Made by a program: the position numbers and the translations under genes
Notes under the pieces: generated by a model
Databases searched by the model: none
What the model was told of the DNA's origin: nothing
What the model saw: only the letters and a program-made list of their open reading frames with translations
Part shown: in pieces, positions 22,791-34,759 of the stretch
Position numbering within the stretch: position 1 is the stretch's first letter
Layout of the letters: the number at the start of each line of letters is the position of its first letter
NCBI RefSeq assembly: GCF_004664715.2
Contig: NC_051070.1
Location: 40,264,456-40,328,455 of the forward strand
Reading direction: 5' to 3'
From: Peromyscus leucopus
Lineage: Eukaryota > Chordata > Mammalia > Rodentia > Cricetidae
DNA: 64,000 nucleotides

Positions 22791-23839
22791 TAGAGAAGGG
22801 GAAAATGCTTCATAAAACATGGAGCTGAAAACCCAAAAATTGGTCAGAAGGGTAGTGTTGTAGTGTTGTAATTAGAGGATACTCAGCAGATGATGTGCTT
22901 CAGTTTAGAAGACTTTCAAGCAAGGAATGTCAGATTATCCTGCAGATTAACTTCAGACATAAGGATGAGCTGAATTTGTCTGAGTATTGTGAAAGCAGAA
23001 ATGACTCTCATGTAACTACCTACTTCTCCTTGAGAGCTTGGCTACATAAATAGAAATAATATATTGGACATCATTCCCTGATAAACTGGCTCCTATGTGC
23101 TTTAGGAACACTTGGTTATGCTTGGTCAGGTTCCCATAAATACTGAGAGCTAGACAGCCATTACAAAGGAAATTGGACTTAAGAAAGACAATTTTTGAAC
23201 CTTTGCATGGAATCATGTAGAACTGTGTTCAAAGGAGATTTAAGAAACAGATTAGTCATCAGGGAACTCAGGACATATATGGGAATTTAGTTAGTTTTGT
23301 GATTTAGATCACTCTGTACATTTAGAACGTAAATTGCTAAATGAATCAAAGTGGAATCAAAGAACTGAAAATCATACAAATTCATTTTCCCAGGTTACTC
23401 AAAGGAAAATATGACAGCTTTTGGATCAAACCTGTTTCATAGGGAAAATTATGAGCACAAACATCAAACTTATGCAAATTAATTTCTAAACATGTTTAAG
23501 GACTAAGCAACAATTCACACAAGACATGAATGATAAAATAGAGCAGGTGAAAAACATTATACAAATCCTAAAAGTGAGCAGTTATATCTTCAGAATAAAC
23601 TGTACATATCTCTCCAGTAAATGAAAGCAGACAGATCATAGAGATAGGCTATCCAAACCTGATTTGTTTCAGTAGCCACTTGTCACAGGTGAAAGGAAAA
23701 TGTCTCCATGTTGGCCTCAATCTTGTCAGAAGAAGGAATCCTCCTTGAGCAACATGTACTGCAGGATAGAATTGAGTACTGCCCTCCTTGACCCTGTAGT
23801 TGACTATACAGCTTAAGCCTATCCCATCAAAATGAACAG
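22791..23839. other. Unassigned sequence
   Basis: No repeat or gene recognised. The only simple feature is a short direct repeat of GTAGTGTT at 22853-22868. Confidence 0.45.
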
Positions 23840-23998
23840 AGCAGTCGTGGTGCATGCCATTAACTCCAGCTCTTGGGAGGCAGAGACAGGTGGATCTCTG
23901 TAAATTCCAGGCCAGTTTAGTCAACAGAGTTAGTTCCAGGACAGCCAAGACTACACAAAGAAACCCTGTCTGGAAAAAAACAAACAAAGCAAACAAAA
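23840..23998 (+). mobile_element. B1 SINE
   Basis: Contains GTCGTGGTGCATGCCATTAA, 'gctcttgggaggcagagaca', GGTGGATCTCTGTAAATTCC and 'aaagaaaccctgtctgg', followed by an AAAC-type tail. It is full length or nearly so and moderately diverged. No clear target duplication was found. Confidence 0.9.
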
Positions 23999-25004
23999 AT
24001 GCATTGTGCTTCTTTTGTGTGTACCCTCTTCGAGAGTTCCCTCTAGTCATCAATGTTCTGTATAGCATGGCTTCTTAGGTGACCACACTGCTGCTCTTCA
24101 TTGTTTCAAATGGCTTTGACATATCTCTAGTGTTACCTGTGGAGCAGAAATCTATGTGCCTAGATCTGACCACTTCTCATCTCTTTTTGTTTACCAAGAA
24201 AAAGAAGTTCCAAACTATCCCCTGTTTTTATTTTTAATATAAACACTTATGTCATTATTATTTTTCTCTATTAAAACTAACATTTTTGATATCAATACTA
24301 TTATAATTGATTCTTCCAATAACATAATTAAATAATCTAACTTCTTATTTCTTAGACATTTCATATGCAAATGTTTTGTATAAAATATTTTGTCTCCTTT
24401 CTTGTCTCATTGGTAGGCTGTGGATACATTCATTGCCAATAATAAGTGTCTTCAATTCCTAGCATTATTTGCATGCCTTCTTCCAAATGCTCAGTTTTCT
24501 AAAAATTTCCTCTAGAAGTTCAATTCTAACAAAATTGTATAATACAAGAGTCTCCTATGTTTAGAACTAGACATATCTTCAATTGTTTTTCCTGTCCCTC
24601 AAACATAACTCAAAATAAGTGTATATAAAGAAATTTATTCCAAGTAATGCAATATTGATATGTAGGGTTGTAAAGATGCTGGCTTTTATACTCTTGTGCA
24701 TTAGAGCTCTCCTTCTTGTTTATCCAGGAATAAATTAACATTGAATTGTCAGGAGGAAGGGACCAGTGGGTTAGAAGTTTGGTTAGTATTCTACACATTG
24801 TATAGCATGAGAAACCACTTGATTAACACTAGCACAGATGTGGGCAGAAATCTACTCATTTTTGCAGATAGGATTTAACTGAATGAAATATTCTAATTGT
24901 TGTATTAGAATTGCTAGGCAATTTTCTTTTCTGTTTTAATATCATCATAATGATACAAATCTCTGTAAGCATTATCATTATGTCTACTATTAAATCCAAG
25001 TTTT
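23999..25004. other. Unassigned AT-rich sequence
   Basis: Nothing recognised. Short open frames lack domains. Confidence 0.45.
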
Positions 25005-25215
25005 GATTTGTTTTGTTGTTTGTTTGTTTGTTTGTATTTTTTGTTTGATTGTTTTATTATTTTGTTTGTTTGGTTTTTTTTTTCCTTTTGGTGGTTCCAG
25101 ACAAAATTTCAATATGTAGCTTTGGTTTTTCTGGAGTAACTCTGGTGTAGACCAGGCTGGTTTAGAACTCAGAGTCAGAGTGCTGGCATTAAAGGTGTGC
25201 AGCACCCCACCTTAC
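25005..25215 (-). mobile_element. B1 SINE, reverse orientation, with long TTTG tail
   Basis: The reversed tail is a (TTTG)n/T-rich stretch at 25005-25088. The body follows with 'atgtagctttggtttttctg', GTAGACCAGGCTGGTTTAGA, 'agagtgctggcattaaagg' and 'gtgtgcagcacccca'. An internal part between the last two is shortened. It lies immediately left of the second inverted L1. Confidence 0.85.
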
Positions 25216-25261
25216 CAAATTCAAGTTTTTATAAAATTTCTTTTTAAATTTTATTTTAAAA

Positions 25262-27326
25262 ATTTTGCAAGTTTGTACACCCACCAACAGTGGAGGAGTG
25301 TTCACCTTTCTCCAGATCTTTCCCAACATAAGCACTTATCAGTGTTTTTGATCTTACCCATTCTGAGAGGTGTAAGATAGTATCTCAGAATCATTTGGAT
25401 TTGCATTTCCTTGCTGACTATAGATGTTGAGCAACTCCTTAAGTGTCTTTCAGCCATTTGGGATTATTCTGTTGAGAATTCTCTGTTTAGCTCTGTAACC
25501 CATTTTTTAAATTAGATTGTTTGGTATTTTGATGTCTAGTTTCTTGAGTTCTTTGTATATTTTGGAGATCAGCCCTCTGTCAGATGTGGGGTTGTTGAAG
25601 ATCTTTTCTTCAACATTCTATAGGCTGTCATTTTGTCTATTTATCATGTCCTTTGCCTTGTAGAAGCTTCTCAGTTTGAGGGTCCCCCATTTATAAATTG
25701 TTGCTCTCAGTGGCTATGTTACTGGTGTTATATTTAGGAAGTGGTCTCCTGTGCCAATGCATTCAAAGCTACTTCCTACTTTCTTTACTATCAGGTTCAG
25801 TGTAACTGGATTTATGTTGAGGTCTTTGATGCACTTGGACTTGAGTTTTGTACATGGTGATAGATATGGACCTATTTGCAATCTTCTGTATGTTGACATC
25901 CAGTTATGCCAGAACCATTTTTTGAAGATGCTTTCTTTTTCCCATTGTACACTTTTGGCTTCTTTGTAAAAAACCAGTGTTCGTATGTGTGTGGGTTAAT
26001 GTCAGGTTCTTCAATTCAATTCCAATGTCCCAAATGTCAGTTTATGTCAAAGCCAAGCTGTTTTTATTACTATAGCTCTATAGTAGAGCTTAAAGTCAGT
26101 GATACCACTCTTGGGCATATACCCAAAGGATAATCAATCATACCACAAGGACATTTGCTCAACTATGTTCATAGCAGCATTATTCATAATATCCAGAATC
26201 TGGAAACAACCTAGATGTCCCTCAACCAAAGAATGGATAAAGAAAATGTGGTACATATACACAATGGAGTATTACTCAGCTGTAAGAAATAATGACATCA
26301 TGAAATTTGCAGGCAAATGGATGGAAATAGAAAATATCCTGAGTGAGGTAACCCAGACTCAGAAAGAGAAACATAGTATGCACTCACTCATAAGTGGATA
26401 CTAGATGTAAAGCACAGAATTACCAGACTACAACCTACAGCTCCAGAGAAGCTAGCTAACAAGAAAGACCCTAAGAGGAACACATGGATTGCTCTGAGCA
26501 GAGGAAATAGATAAGATCTTCTGAGTAAACTAGGGGAAGGGAGAGCAACAGAGGGTAGGAGATACGGGATAAGAACACAAGGAAACACGATGGTAGAGCC
26601 AGGAGAAGGACTGAGTGGGAGAGCAATGAAATAGATATCTTGATCTAGGGAGACATCATGGTGTTAAGGAGAAACCTGGGGCTAGGGAAGTTCCTAGGAA
26701 TCCACTGTTGCTTAGACTACTAGCAACAGTGGAGAGGGTGCCTGAGCTGATCTACCCTGGTAATCAGATTGGTGAATACCCTGTTATCACAGAACCTTCA
26801 TCCAGTAACTGGTGGAAACAGATACAGAGAATCACAGCCAAGCACCAGGCCGAGCTTGAGGAGTCCAGTTGAAGAGAGGCAAGAGGGATTCTATGAACAA
26901 GGGGGATCAATATCATGATGGGAAAACCTACAGAGACAGCTGGACCAAGCTATTGGGAACTCAGGAACCTTAGCCAACAGTTGTGGAGCCTGCCTGGGAC
27001 TGGACTAGGCCCTCTGCATAAGTGAGACAGTTGTGTAGCTTGGTCTGTTTAAGGGCCCCTTAGCAGTGGGATCGGGATCCATTGCTGGTGCATTAGCTGT
27101 CTTTTTGGAGCCCATTACCTATAGTGGGACACCATTACCTATAGTGGGATACCATGCACAGCCTTGATGCAGGGGGCAGGGGCTGGGACCTGCCTCAACT
27201 GAATGTACTAGGCTTTACTGACTTGTGGAGGGGAAGGCTGGGGAGGAATGGGAGGAGGGATGAGAGGGGGAAATCTGAGGTTGATACATAAAATGAATAA
27301 AAACATCTTAATAGAAAAAAATTAAT
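25262..27326 (+). mobile_element. LINE-1 with 5' inversion, 3' end on plus strand (older copy)
   Basis: From about 25265 to 26100 ORF2 reads on the minus strand. From about 26101 it reads on the plus strand through the ORF2 stop at 26402-26404 and a 3' UTR to about 27326. The minus part breaks in the sequence around 'gcaaacttgtacaa' and the plus part resumes at 'ataccactcttgggcatata', so roughly 65 bases of L1 are missing at the switch. A short tandem duplication (ATTACCTATAGTGGGA) lies at about 27116-27150. No convincing target duplication was found. Confidence 0.9.
26101..26404 (+). pseudogene. LINE-1 ORF2p carboxy-terminal fragment (plus part)
   Basis: Uninterrupted for about 100 codons. 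It starts at PLLGIYPKDNQSYHKDICST and continues through MWYIYTMEYYSAVRNNDIM, FAGKWMEIENILSEVTQTQ and the natural stop. The reverse transcriptase and endonuclease domains are absent here. Part of the upstream ORF2 is in the inverted segment at 25265-26100. The M at 26099 is not a biological start. Confidence 0.93.
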
Positions 27327-27384
27327 ATAGGGATATACATAGGAACCAAACCGTTGAAAAAATTACAATGCCTTTTGTTTGTTA
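27327..27384. other. Short unassigned spacer
   Basis: Nothing recognised between the L1 tail and the degraded SINE. Confidence 0.4.
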
Positions 27385-27525
27385 TTGACACATTATGTTA
27401 CTATAGTCCAGGCTGTTCTGTAATCCACTCTGTAACACATGCTTGTCTATTTAACCAGTCCCCCATCCTCAGTTATCCGAGTGCTAATACTACAGGTTCA
27501 AACCACCAAGCCTATCTCATGTTCA
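27385..27525 (-). mobile_element. Old B1/B4-like SINE, reverse orientation
   Basis: Contains 'tatagtccaggctgttctg', 'cctcagttatccgagtgcta', 'atactacaggttcaaaccac' and 'caagcctatctcatg'. This resembles a decayed reversed 7SL-derived SINE monomer. The family is not certain. Confidence 0.5.
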
Positions 27526-27699
27526 TATATTGTTAAAGTATTACCCTCAAGAAGCGTTCCAGTTCTACTTAATAGTTTGTGGTGATTTGTTTAAAAATAT
27601 CTTCTTGTTATTCTGCTCCCAACATTTTCCATGAAAGCATTATTCCATTGTTTTCAAAGTTTATTGGTTTTCTAGTTCTAACAGATCAAAGCTATGATT
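27526..27699. other. Unassigned sequence beside the CR1/L3 fossil
   Basis: Nothing clearly recognised. It might continue the neighbouring LINE fossil downstream of its reverse transcriptase motif. Confidence 0.4.
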
Positions 27700-28100
27700 T
27701 ACTTTTTCTTCATCGTAATTGCGACCTCTCCAACTTTTAAAATAATTTTTGCTATCTTGATTGGTGTTGGCAAACTTCCAGTTTGATACCAGATTTAAGT
27801 TTCATTAACATACTGTTTTCTCCATCTTCCAGATCGTTAATTAAGTTGTTAAATATGATCAGCACTCACACTGATCCCTGAGGCACTCTATTAAATACAT
27901 TGACATTTTGTTTGTTATACTCCAGTCGGTTTTATATCCACAAGGCTCTTCTTTTATCCAAGCCAATCTGAAAATTTTATCACTCTTTCACGACACTGGA
28001 ATATATTATTTCCAATTTTTAAGCAGATATAATCCACATCCTTGACTTTATGTGCTTTTCTGCAATGATTTTACTGTGGAAGCAGCATTCTGGAGTTATT
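27700..28100 (-). mobile_element. CR1/L3-clade LINE fossil (reverse transcriptase region)
   Basis: On the minus strand, about 27893-27822 reads VPQGSV, a stop, then VLIIFNNLINDLE. This matches the signature GVPQGSVLGP-LLFNIFINDLE of CR1/L2/L3-type reverse transcriptases. Further along, 'KLKSGIKLE' sits where the family has the KFADDTKLGG active-site block, so the catalytic DD is lost. Upstream on the same strand, 'tggcttggataaaagaagagcc' corresponds to the region that reads WL-x-R-x-QRV in the family. Stops and gaps show it is non-coding. CR1/L3 elements have been inactive in mammals since before rodents arose, so survival of so readable a piece is notable. Confidence 0.75.
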
Positions 28101-28669
28101 TTCTTATTTTGGCTTTTAAAACTGGGATTGTTTCAAGAATAAAGTTATAAACATTATTTGTTATGACTTACATAAATAATATAATCAAATTTATCTCCAT
28201 CAACCCTTTATTTCTTTTTAAAATTTGAGTGTTTCTTTAATTCTAGATAATTTATCATTACATAATTGCTTTAATCTTTTCATTGACCCAATTGTTTATA
28301 TTGAATATTTATTATCCGTGACATATTGGGGTTAAATTCTTTCCCCCTACTTTTGGGTTGAATTAAACATTCCTTTCCTTTCTTTATTCTTTATTTTTCA
28401 AATCAAATATTTACCAATTTTCAAGTGCACACATTTTTTATTACGGGATTGCCTAATTTATTTAAGGGCACTTAGACAGTAATTTCATACTTATTTACTA
28501 AATTAACTTAGTTGAACTTGGGTCATAAGTTCCTGTATTAAAAAAATAAGCCAATCTGATAGGAAACTCTCAAACACTCAGAACACTGAGAAAGGAAACA
28601 TCGTGTAAGGAGGGAAAATTGGAAGCTCAATACTGATAGGAATGAAGCTCAGGTCTCTTCTGCTTCACA
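28101..28669. other. Unassigned AT-rich sequence beside the CR1/L3 fossil
   Basis: No recent rodent repeat is visible. Parts could be more of the fossil LINE or old unique DNA. Confidence 0.4.
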
Positions 28670-28940
28670 TTATTTCTTTTTATTTCTTTTTTGATATCAT
28701 AATGAAGTAAAGTTTTTCCCTTTCCTTTCCTCAATCTAAACTCTCCAATATAACCTTTCATTATCATTTTAAATTCAAGGACTTTTTCCCATTATTATTG
28801 CATGCATATATGCATATGATGTACATACACACACATATCCATAAATATAAACTGATCAGTCTATATAGTGTTACGTGCATGTTTTCAATGTTAGCCTGAC
28901 CATGTGTCACTGGAAACAAGGCTTTTAAACATCCTTTAAA
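28670..28940 (-). mobile_element. Lx-type LINE-1 3' UTR fragment, minus strand
   Basis: Shares its order with 6890-7260 and 15460-15910: 'tttttccctttcctttcctc', then 'tatgatgtacatacacacac', then 'tgcatgttttcaatgttagc' and 'tgaccatgtgtcactgg'. It is more decayed than those copies. Confidence 0.55.
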
Positions 28941-30389
28941 TTATGAATATTTTTCCCAGCAATCTTTATGACTGAATAACTTGAGGCAAAAAAAAGTGAA
29001 AGGAAATAAAATTAATAAAACTAGAAATTTACTTGGCAAATAAGACTACCTTGGTCAAAATGCAGTCAAAGTTTGTCTCTCCCCTTTGGTTTCGAGAAAG
29101 ACCATACTGATAGCTCCCACTCTATGATTTGAGATGATTGTTTACTGGAACAAACAAATGATCTTTGAAAAAGACTTCAAGAACCTAATATATTAGACTG
29201 TAGTTCCAATACAAACCATTAGATAATCATCATTTTTATGTTATAAAGCCCCAAGTGTTAACAAATCTAAACATTAAATTTCTAAATACATATCTTTGAG
29301 AAGCTAATAATTAAGTACATATGAAAGAATTTCCACATTAGCAGGAAATGAAAATAAAGGCAGATTGCTTGTGAAACGGAAGTAGAAATAAGAAAGGATT
29401 ATTAAATCTGTGTTTTATATTTTAGAAAGTTTCTTTTAGGTCAAAAATTGATTTTTTTTTTGTCCAGGGCACTATTAAATGGATGATAATAATTCAACTA
29501 CAAATCAGGTGCATATATGAAATAAGAGATTTTTATACAAGTACATAATTCACATGTATTATTTTGAAATTTTAATCTGTTCATGCATCCTCAGCCAAAT
29601 AATTATCTAAGAACTAAAGCCAAAAATCCAAATATAGGTCACTGAATGAGGAGTTCCAGTACAACTTATGTATAGTAATTTTCAAAACTAAAGAAGATTT
29701 TTATGGCATTACCAGGGCTGGAGAGATCAGAAACTAACTGATTCCAATAAGTAAAACGTTATTAAAAAGAAACTCAGATTTACCAAGACTAAGCTTAAAG
29801 AAATGTTTATTGGTGCTTAGCAATCCTGATAAATCAACTGCAAAGATTATATAAGTTTTCTTAATAATACTAATTCAAAGATAAAATAGATAAAAGCAAA
29901 TAAGTAAAAAAATGAATCTTTTTGGCTATAAATGAAATTTAATTGTTATTTATAATAACTACAAAATAATTACTGGTTACTGATTTAATTACTATTTTGA
30001 TTTAATTAAACTACATTGTAAGCATGGATACAGGATAAGTGGTTTCAGAGGAGTTTGACGAGAAAATTTGAAATCTTCCTTCCAAGTGCCTTGTGTTAAT
30101 AGATGTTAGAATTTCTAAAGGGCAAAAGAGCTTCCTATACTACTCAGAAACATGAAAATTAGAACTGATGGGCAGGAAAGGAACAGGCTGTGGTTCTTCC
30201 CTTTTAATCAACAACAATTTTATATGGTAAGGCTTTCAAATTATATGTATACATAACTTTAAGTTAAACCAAATTTTAATGCCTTAGATTTAATGAGTTT
30301 ATCTGGCATCTTTCTAATACAGTTTTGGATCTCAAGTGTTTACATTTTATGAATTTCATAGCTGTGCATGTTTAACTTTTTAAAGTTTT
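28941..30389. other. Unassigned AT-rich stretch
   Basis: No repeat or gene recognised. A small 'gggctggagagatcag' at about 29716-29731 may be the head of a truncated B2-family SINE. Confidence 0.45.
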
Positions 30390-30575
30390 ATTTTCTAAAC
30401 TGAGCATGGTGGTGTACACCTTTAATCCCAACACTTGGGAGGCAGAGGCAGACAGAACTCTGTTACTTTAAGTCCAGCCTGGTCTACAAATAAAGTTCCA
30501 GGACAGCCAGGACTGTTACACAGAGAAACCCTGTCTCAAAACACCAAATTAAAAAAAAAAAAAGAAAGAAAGAAA
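30390..30575 (+). mobile_element. B1 SINE with A-rich GAAA tail
   Basis: Contains GAGCATGGTGGTGTACACCT, 'cccaacacttgggaggcaga', CCTGGTCTACAAATAAAGTT and 'agagaaaccctgtctcaaaa', then A13 followed by (GAAA)n. Full length, moderately diverged. The 61-codon open frame crossing it is an artefact. Confidence 0.9.
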
Positions 30576-30624
30576 AAGGTTGATTGTTTGTGTATGCTTG
30601 TTTACCTGGTGCTCTTGTAAGTAA

Positions 30625-30730
30625 AAACTGGTCACAGGAACTCCTGAAACTAGAGTTACAGATGGTTGTGAGATGTCATATATGTGCTGGAAACTGTTAC
30701 TGGGCCCACTTGCATGAATAGCCCATGGTC
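30625..30730 (-). mobile_element. Truncated B3-like SINE, reverse orientation
   Basis: 'ctgaaactagagttacagat' and 'ggttgtgagatgtcatatat' match the body of reversed B3 SINEs. The ends are lost. Confidence 0.5.
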
Positions 30731-31453
30731 TCAGTCACAGAGAACTCCCTCCCATCTCCGAATTAAATAACTAAATCCAATGAACAGAAATATGCCACTG
30801 ACTTTATTTTAACCATAAAGATACAGAGAAACAATACTAGACATTTGTCTTGCAACTAGTTCTTTGCTACTAAAACCACTTCTGTGATAAAACACCCTTT
30901 ATTTGCATTTCATTGTTTAGAATAAAAAAGGACGTGAGTCAAGTACATCAGTTTTCAACTCAGCCTCAACTAACAGTTGTAATGCAAGTAATCTTCTTCT
31001 AAGAGACTTTTTTGTAAAAATAGAAAAAAAACATTGTTTTGCTTTTGTTTGGCCTAGCAATATGAATGATCCCATATATTTCTGATATAATTTGAAATAT
31101 TTGTATATTTAACTCAACATTCATATTTTTAAATTAATGAAATATGTCCAATAGTTGAGTTCCATAGTGTATTACAATAGTGATTGCAAAACTGAAATTA
31201 ATGGTTTGTGATAATAAATAATTTTATAATTTCTCTCCACTAACTATTATCAAATACCCATAGATTTTGATTTGACAAAATAAAGTGCTTCAAGAGAGTT
31301 ACAAAGAATGACATATACCTAATGACATTGTGGAATCTCAGGCTACTATTTCACCTAAGTTGACTCCTTTTCCCATATAAATATTCATCTTAGGTCAACT
31401 TTCGTTTTTTCATTTTAACATTCTTTTATTAAACCAGACCACATTGTTGCACT

Positions 31454-31505
<52 letters not shown>

Positions 31506-32934
31506 GGGTGGGCAGAGTATGTGCAAATACTTGGGATATCTTTCGGAATTGTTTTATCCAGTATTCTTATTAACATTAGAATAGCATAGCTGTTTATTCT
31601 TGAAATGTGTTCAGAATTGCAGGACTGCCATGTATAACTGTACACCCTGACACAAATTACACCCATAAAAATAGAGATTAAGTTTCAGATTCTAAATTTA
31701 TCATCTGAAAATGATTGCCTGAAGATGCCTTTACAGAGAAATGTCTCAGAAGCTCTGAGAAAGCGTAAAGGAGAAAACACGCTGAAGACAAATAAAAGCA
31801 GGTGAGAAAATGATCCGTGAGGAAAAGAAACTTTATACACACAAAAACAGGTGAGAAAATCAATCCATGGAAGGAAAAGGTTGTAGACAAACATCACCAA
31901 ATGGAAAAATCATCCCTGTATGTAAAAGCAATACTCACACTATTTCAAGGATCCAGGCTGTAAAATTTTGCTCCTTTCAAATAAACTTCTACTTCCAAAT
32001 CCAGCTGGGGACAAGCAGGTTTGTACACCTGCCATGTCTGATTTACATAGACATTTTTAACACATAGTTTTTAGAAGGTAGGATCTTGTGCTGTACTTCC
32101 CTTGCTTTCTCTTAGATTCCCTTCAAATGTCCCACTCTGAAGCACAATTATGGAGCATATTTGTTTATTCTCTTGGAAAATACCTATGTAGTATTGATTA
32201 AATTACTGTAGTTAACTGTAACTCCTAAATCATGTTTTATTATCTCTTTCAATCTTTCTCATTATATGAACAAATCTAGCACTTTTATAGAAACAGATTG
32301 AATCTATGACTAATTTCAATTCAGTAGTGTGTCTTATATCTGAATTCACAAAAATAAAGTAAGAAACAGAGAAGAAATAATTATTAAGTTTCATAAAACT
32401 CTTCAAAGATAACACGAACACAGGAAATTGGATATGGGAATATGATTATAAAATTTATAGGAAATTATCTTTCTTTTCGAATAAAATTTTTATTGCCTGT
32501 GTTGGTCTTAAGACCAAAGAAAATATAAGTGAACTCATTGAATTTGTTATTAATAAACTATAAAGTATATTCAGAATATATAATGTATACATATGTACAA
32601 ACATACATATTCTATATGTTGTCCAAATATACTGTGCTTTGTATATAAATATTAAATTTGGTGAAGTGCTAATATTTCATTTATTAGAAGATTAATAAGT
32701 AACATTTTCTTGTTATAGAGATCATTAATAGTCTAGCTTAAGGAAACGTTAAGATGCATCCAGCACATCTTATTTAAACCATAAACTTTAAATTGGGAAA
32801 TAATACTTTGTAACAGAGATCCATATTTCATTTAGCTCAAATATTTTAAAGTATTTATCAGTTATATGTTTCTGTACAACAAGTCACTTTAATGCAAAAT
32901 AATGAACAGTATTTCTGTTTCTGTCGATGTGAAA
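30731..32934. other. Unassigned sequence around a (GT)n array
   Basis: Besides the microsatellite at 31455-31502, no element is recognised. A local near-duplication of 'caggtgagaaaat' occurs at about 31799-31811 and 31848-31860. Open frames at 31415-32421 on both strands lack domains or are translated dinucleotide repeat. Confidence 0.45.
31455..31502. repeat. (GT)n microsatellite
   Basis: An unbroken run of about 24 GT units. Confidence 0.98.
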
Positions 32935-33308
32935 TGCTGGATTTAGTTAGAACATTTGATAAGTGGTCCCCATAAGCTGATAGGGAATGGCACTATTGGA
33001 AGGTCTGGCTTTGTTCGAGTAGGTGTGTCCTTATGGGAGGAAGTGTGTCACTGTGCAGGGAGGCTTTGAGGTCTCAAATATTCCCAGTAACTCAGACCAC
33101 TTCATGTTGCCTCTGGAATCAAAATGTTGCTCCTTCTCCACTCTCAGCCTCTTCTCCAGCACCATATCTGCCTGCATGCTACCATGTCACACCATGAGGA
33201 TAATGGAATCAACCTCTGAAAATGTAAGCCATCCCAATTAAATGTTTTTCCTTTATAAGAGTTACCGTGGTCATGGTGTCTCTTCAAAGCAATAGAAAAC
33301 CTAAGACA
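32935..33308 (+). repeat. 5' LTR of the MaLR element
   Basis: Typical order: 'aatggcactattggaaggtc', 'gtgtgtcactgtgcaggg', 'cagaccacttcatgttgcct', 'aatgtaagccatcccaatta', 'ttttcctttataagagtta', and 'atggtgtctcttcaaagca' before the CTAAGACA end. It matches the other LTR throughout with scattered substitutions. LTRs of this group can act as promoters in oocytes and early embryos. Confidence 0.85.
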
Positions 33309-33887
33309 GAAGTTGGTGCCAGGTACTGGGTTACTGCTGTCACAGGGATGACCGTGCTTTTGTTTGAAGGAATATGGACCTTGGAACTGTGGATTAGAAA
33401 AGCAGTTGAATGCTTTAAGCACCACTTAAAAGGCCATAATAGTAAGAGCATGGAAAACAGTGGTGCTGAGAATGATTTGAACTATGGGTGGCTGGCTAAG
33501 GAGGTTTCAGAGGAGATGAATTTTAGTACATTGCCCAGACATCTTTATTGTGATTATTTTGGTGAAGAAAATGCTGCTCTTGGGTTTTGTCAAAAGTCTC
33601 TGCATGATGCTAAAGTGAAGAGACTAACTCCATTGGCAGTGGAAATCTTCAAAGAGTCTAGTATAGATTTTGTTGTGTGGATACTAGTGTTCATGCTTAT
33701 AAAGATTTATAATGAAAAGGAGTAAGCTGAGCAAGGAAAAATACAAAATGTAAGACTTGAGCAGAAATGGAAGTGTAATGGAACTAAATTCTGTGTTCAA
33801 GGAGATTAAGAAACAGAATAAAGGGAATGGTGATCTCAAGGCAAGATCCAACTGGGCTAAGTTTCCAAAGGAATTAAAGAAAAGTTT

Positions 33888-34015
33888 AGAGCCTGGTGTG
33901 GTGGTGCACACCTTTAATCCCAGCACTGGGAAAGCAGAGGCTGGTGGATCTCTGCGTTTGAGGCCAGACTGGTATACAGAGCAAGTTCAAGGACATCCAA
34001 GCTCAGGTAGTGAAG
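33888..34015 (+). mobile_element. B1 SINE inside the MaLR internal region
   Basis: Contains GCCTGGTGTGGTGGTGCACA, 'cccagcactgggaaagcaga' and 'gaggccagactggtatacag'. The tail end is truncated before any A-run. It inserted after the MaLR. Confidence 0.88.
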
Positions 34016-34280
34016 GATAACACTGAAAACAGAAAGTTGGTGAAAATGTAATTGGAACAGGGCCCCATGTTTGTGCCCCAGCAAGCAGCAGAACTTGGCA
34101 ACTTTAGCCAAATGGTTCTGGCTTTAGAGTTAAGGATAGCAGAAAAGGGCTATGGAATTTTCCTCTTCAACTAAGGAAAGCTACTGAGACCAGGTATGTG
34201 TCTGGGGTATCCTTGAATAGAGGCCTAAAGAAGCCATTGAATGAAGGTTTGAAGGTGAAGCTTGGATTGCCTTGGAGACT

Positions 34281-34305
34281 AATTAATTAATTAATTAATT
34301 AATTT
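34281..34305. repeat. (TTAA)n short tandem repeat
   Basis: About six TTAA units inside the MaLR internal region; self-complementary. Confidence 0.95.
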
Positions 34306-34759
34306 TGGCGATGCCAGAGCAATGGGATACCTGTCCGTGAAGAGCTGCTAACAGAGAATGGAAACAGCCCAAGGGAAAGAGGTGTGCTGCTATCCCCAAA
34401 GATGAAATAGTTGGAGCTCTGAAGAACATTTTGACATCAGACTTGAAGACTTTGCCCAGCTGGCTATTGATCTTTCTTTGGTCCAGGATTTTCTCACTGT
34501 ACTCCCTTTCCTTATGTTTTCAAATTATAAAATATATCCTGTGCCATTATATATAGGAAGTATGTGATAAGTTTTTTTTTTTATTTTGATTTTATAGGGA
34601 TTTCAGTTAAGAGATGGCATGAATCTCAGAAGAGACTTTGAAGTTTGGACTTTAAAACATTGTTGAAACTATGATAAACAATGGGGAATTTTGAAGGTAG
34701 ACAAAATGCATTTTTACATTGTGATATTGTGACAAGTTTAGGGAGGTGAAGGAGAAGAA

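Noticed and set aside
25215..25261. Target-site duplication for the second inverted L1
   Set aside because: Flanks are AT-rich and share only short words; no match longer than chance could be fixed.
33267..33725. 152-codon plus-strand open frame as a new gene
   Set aside because: It begins inside a MaLR LTR and continues into the non-coding internal region, with no recognisable domain.
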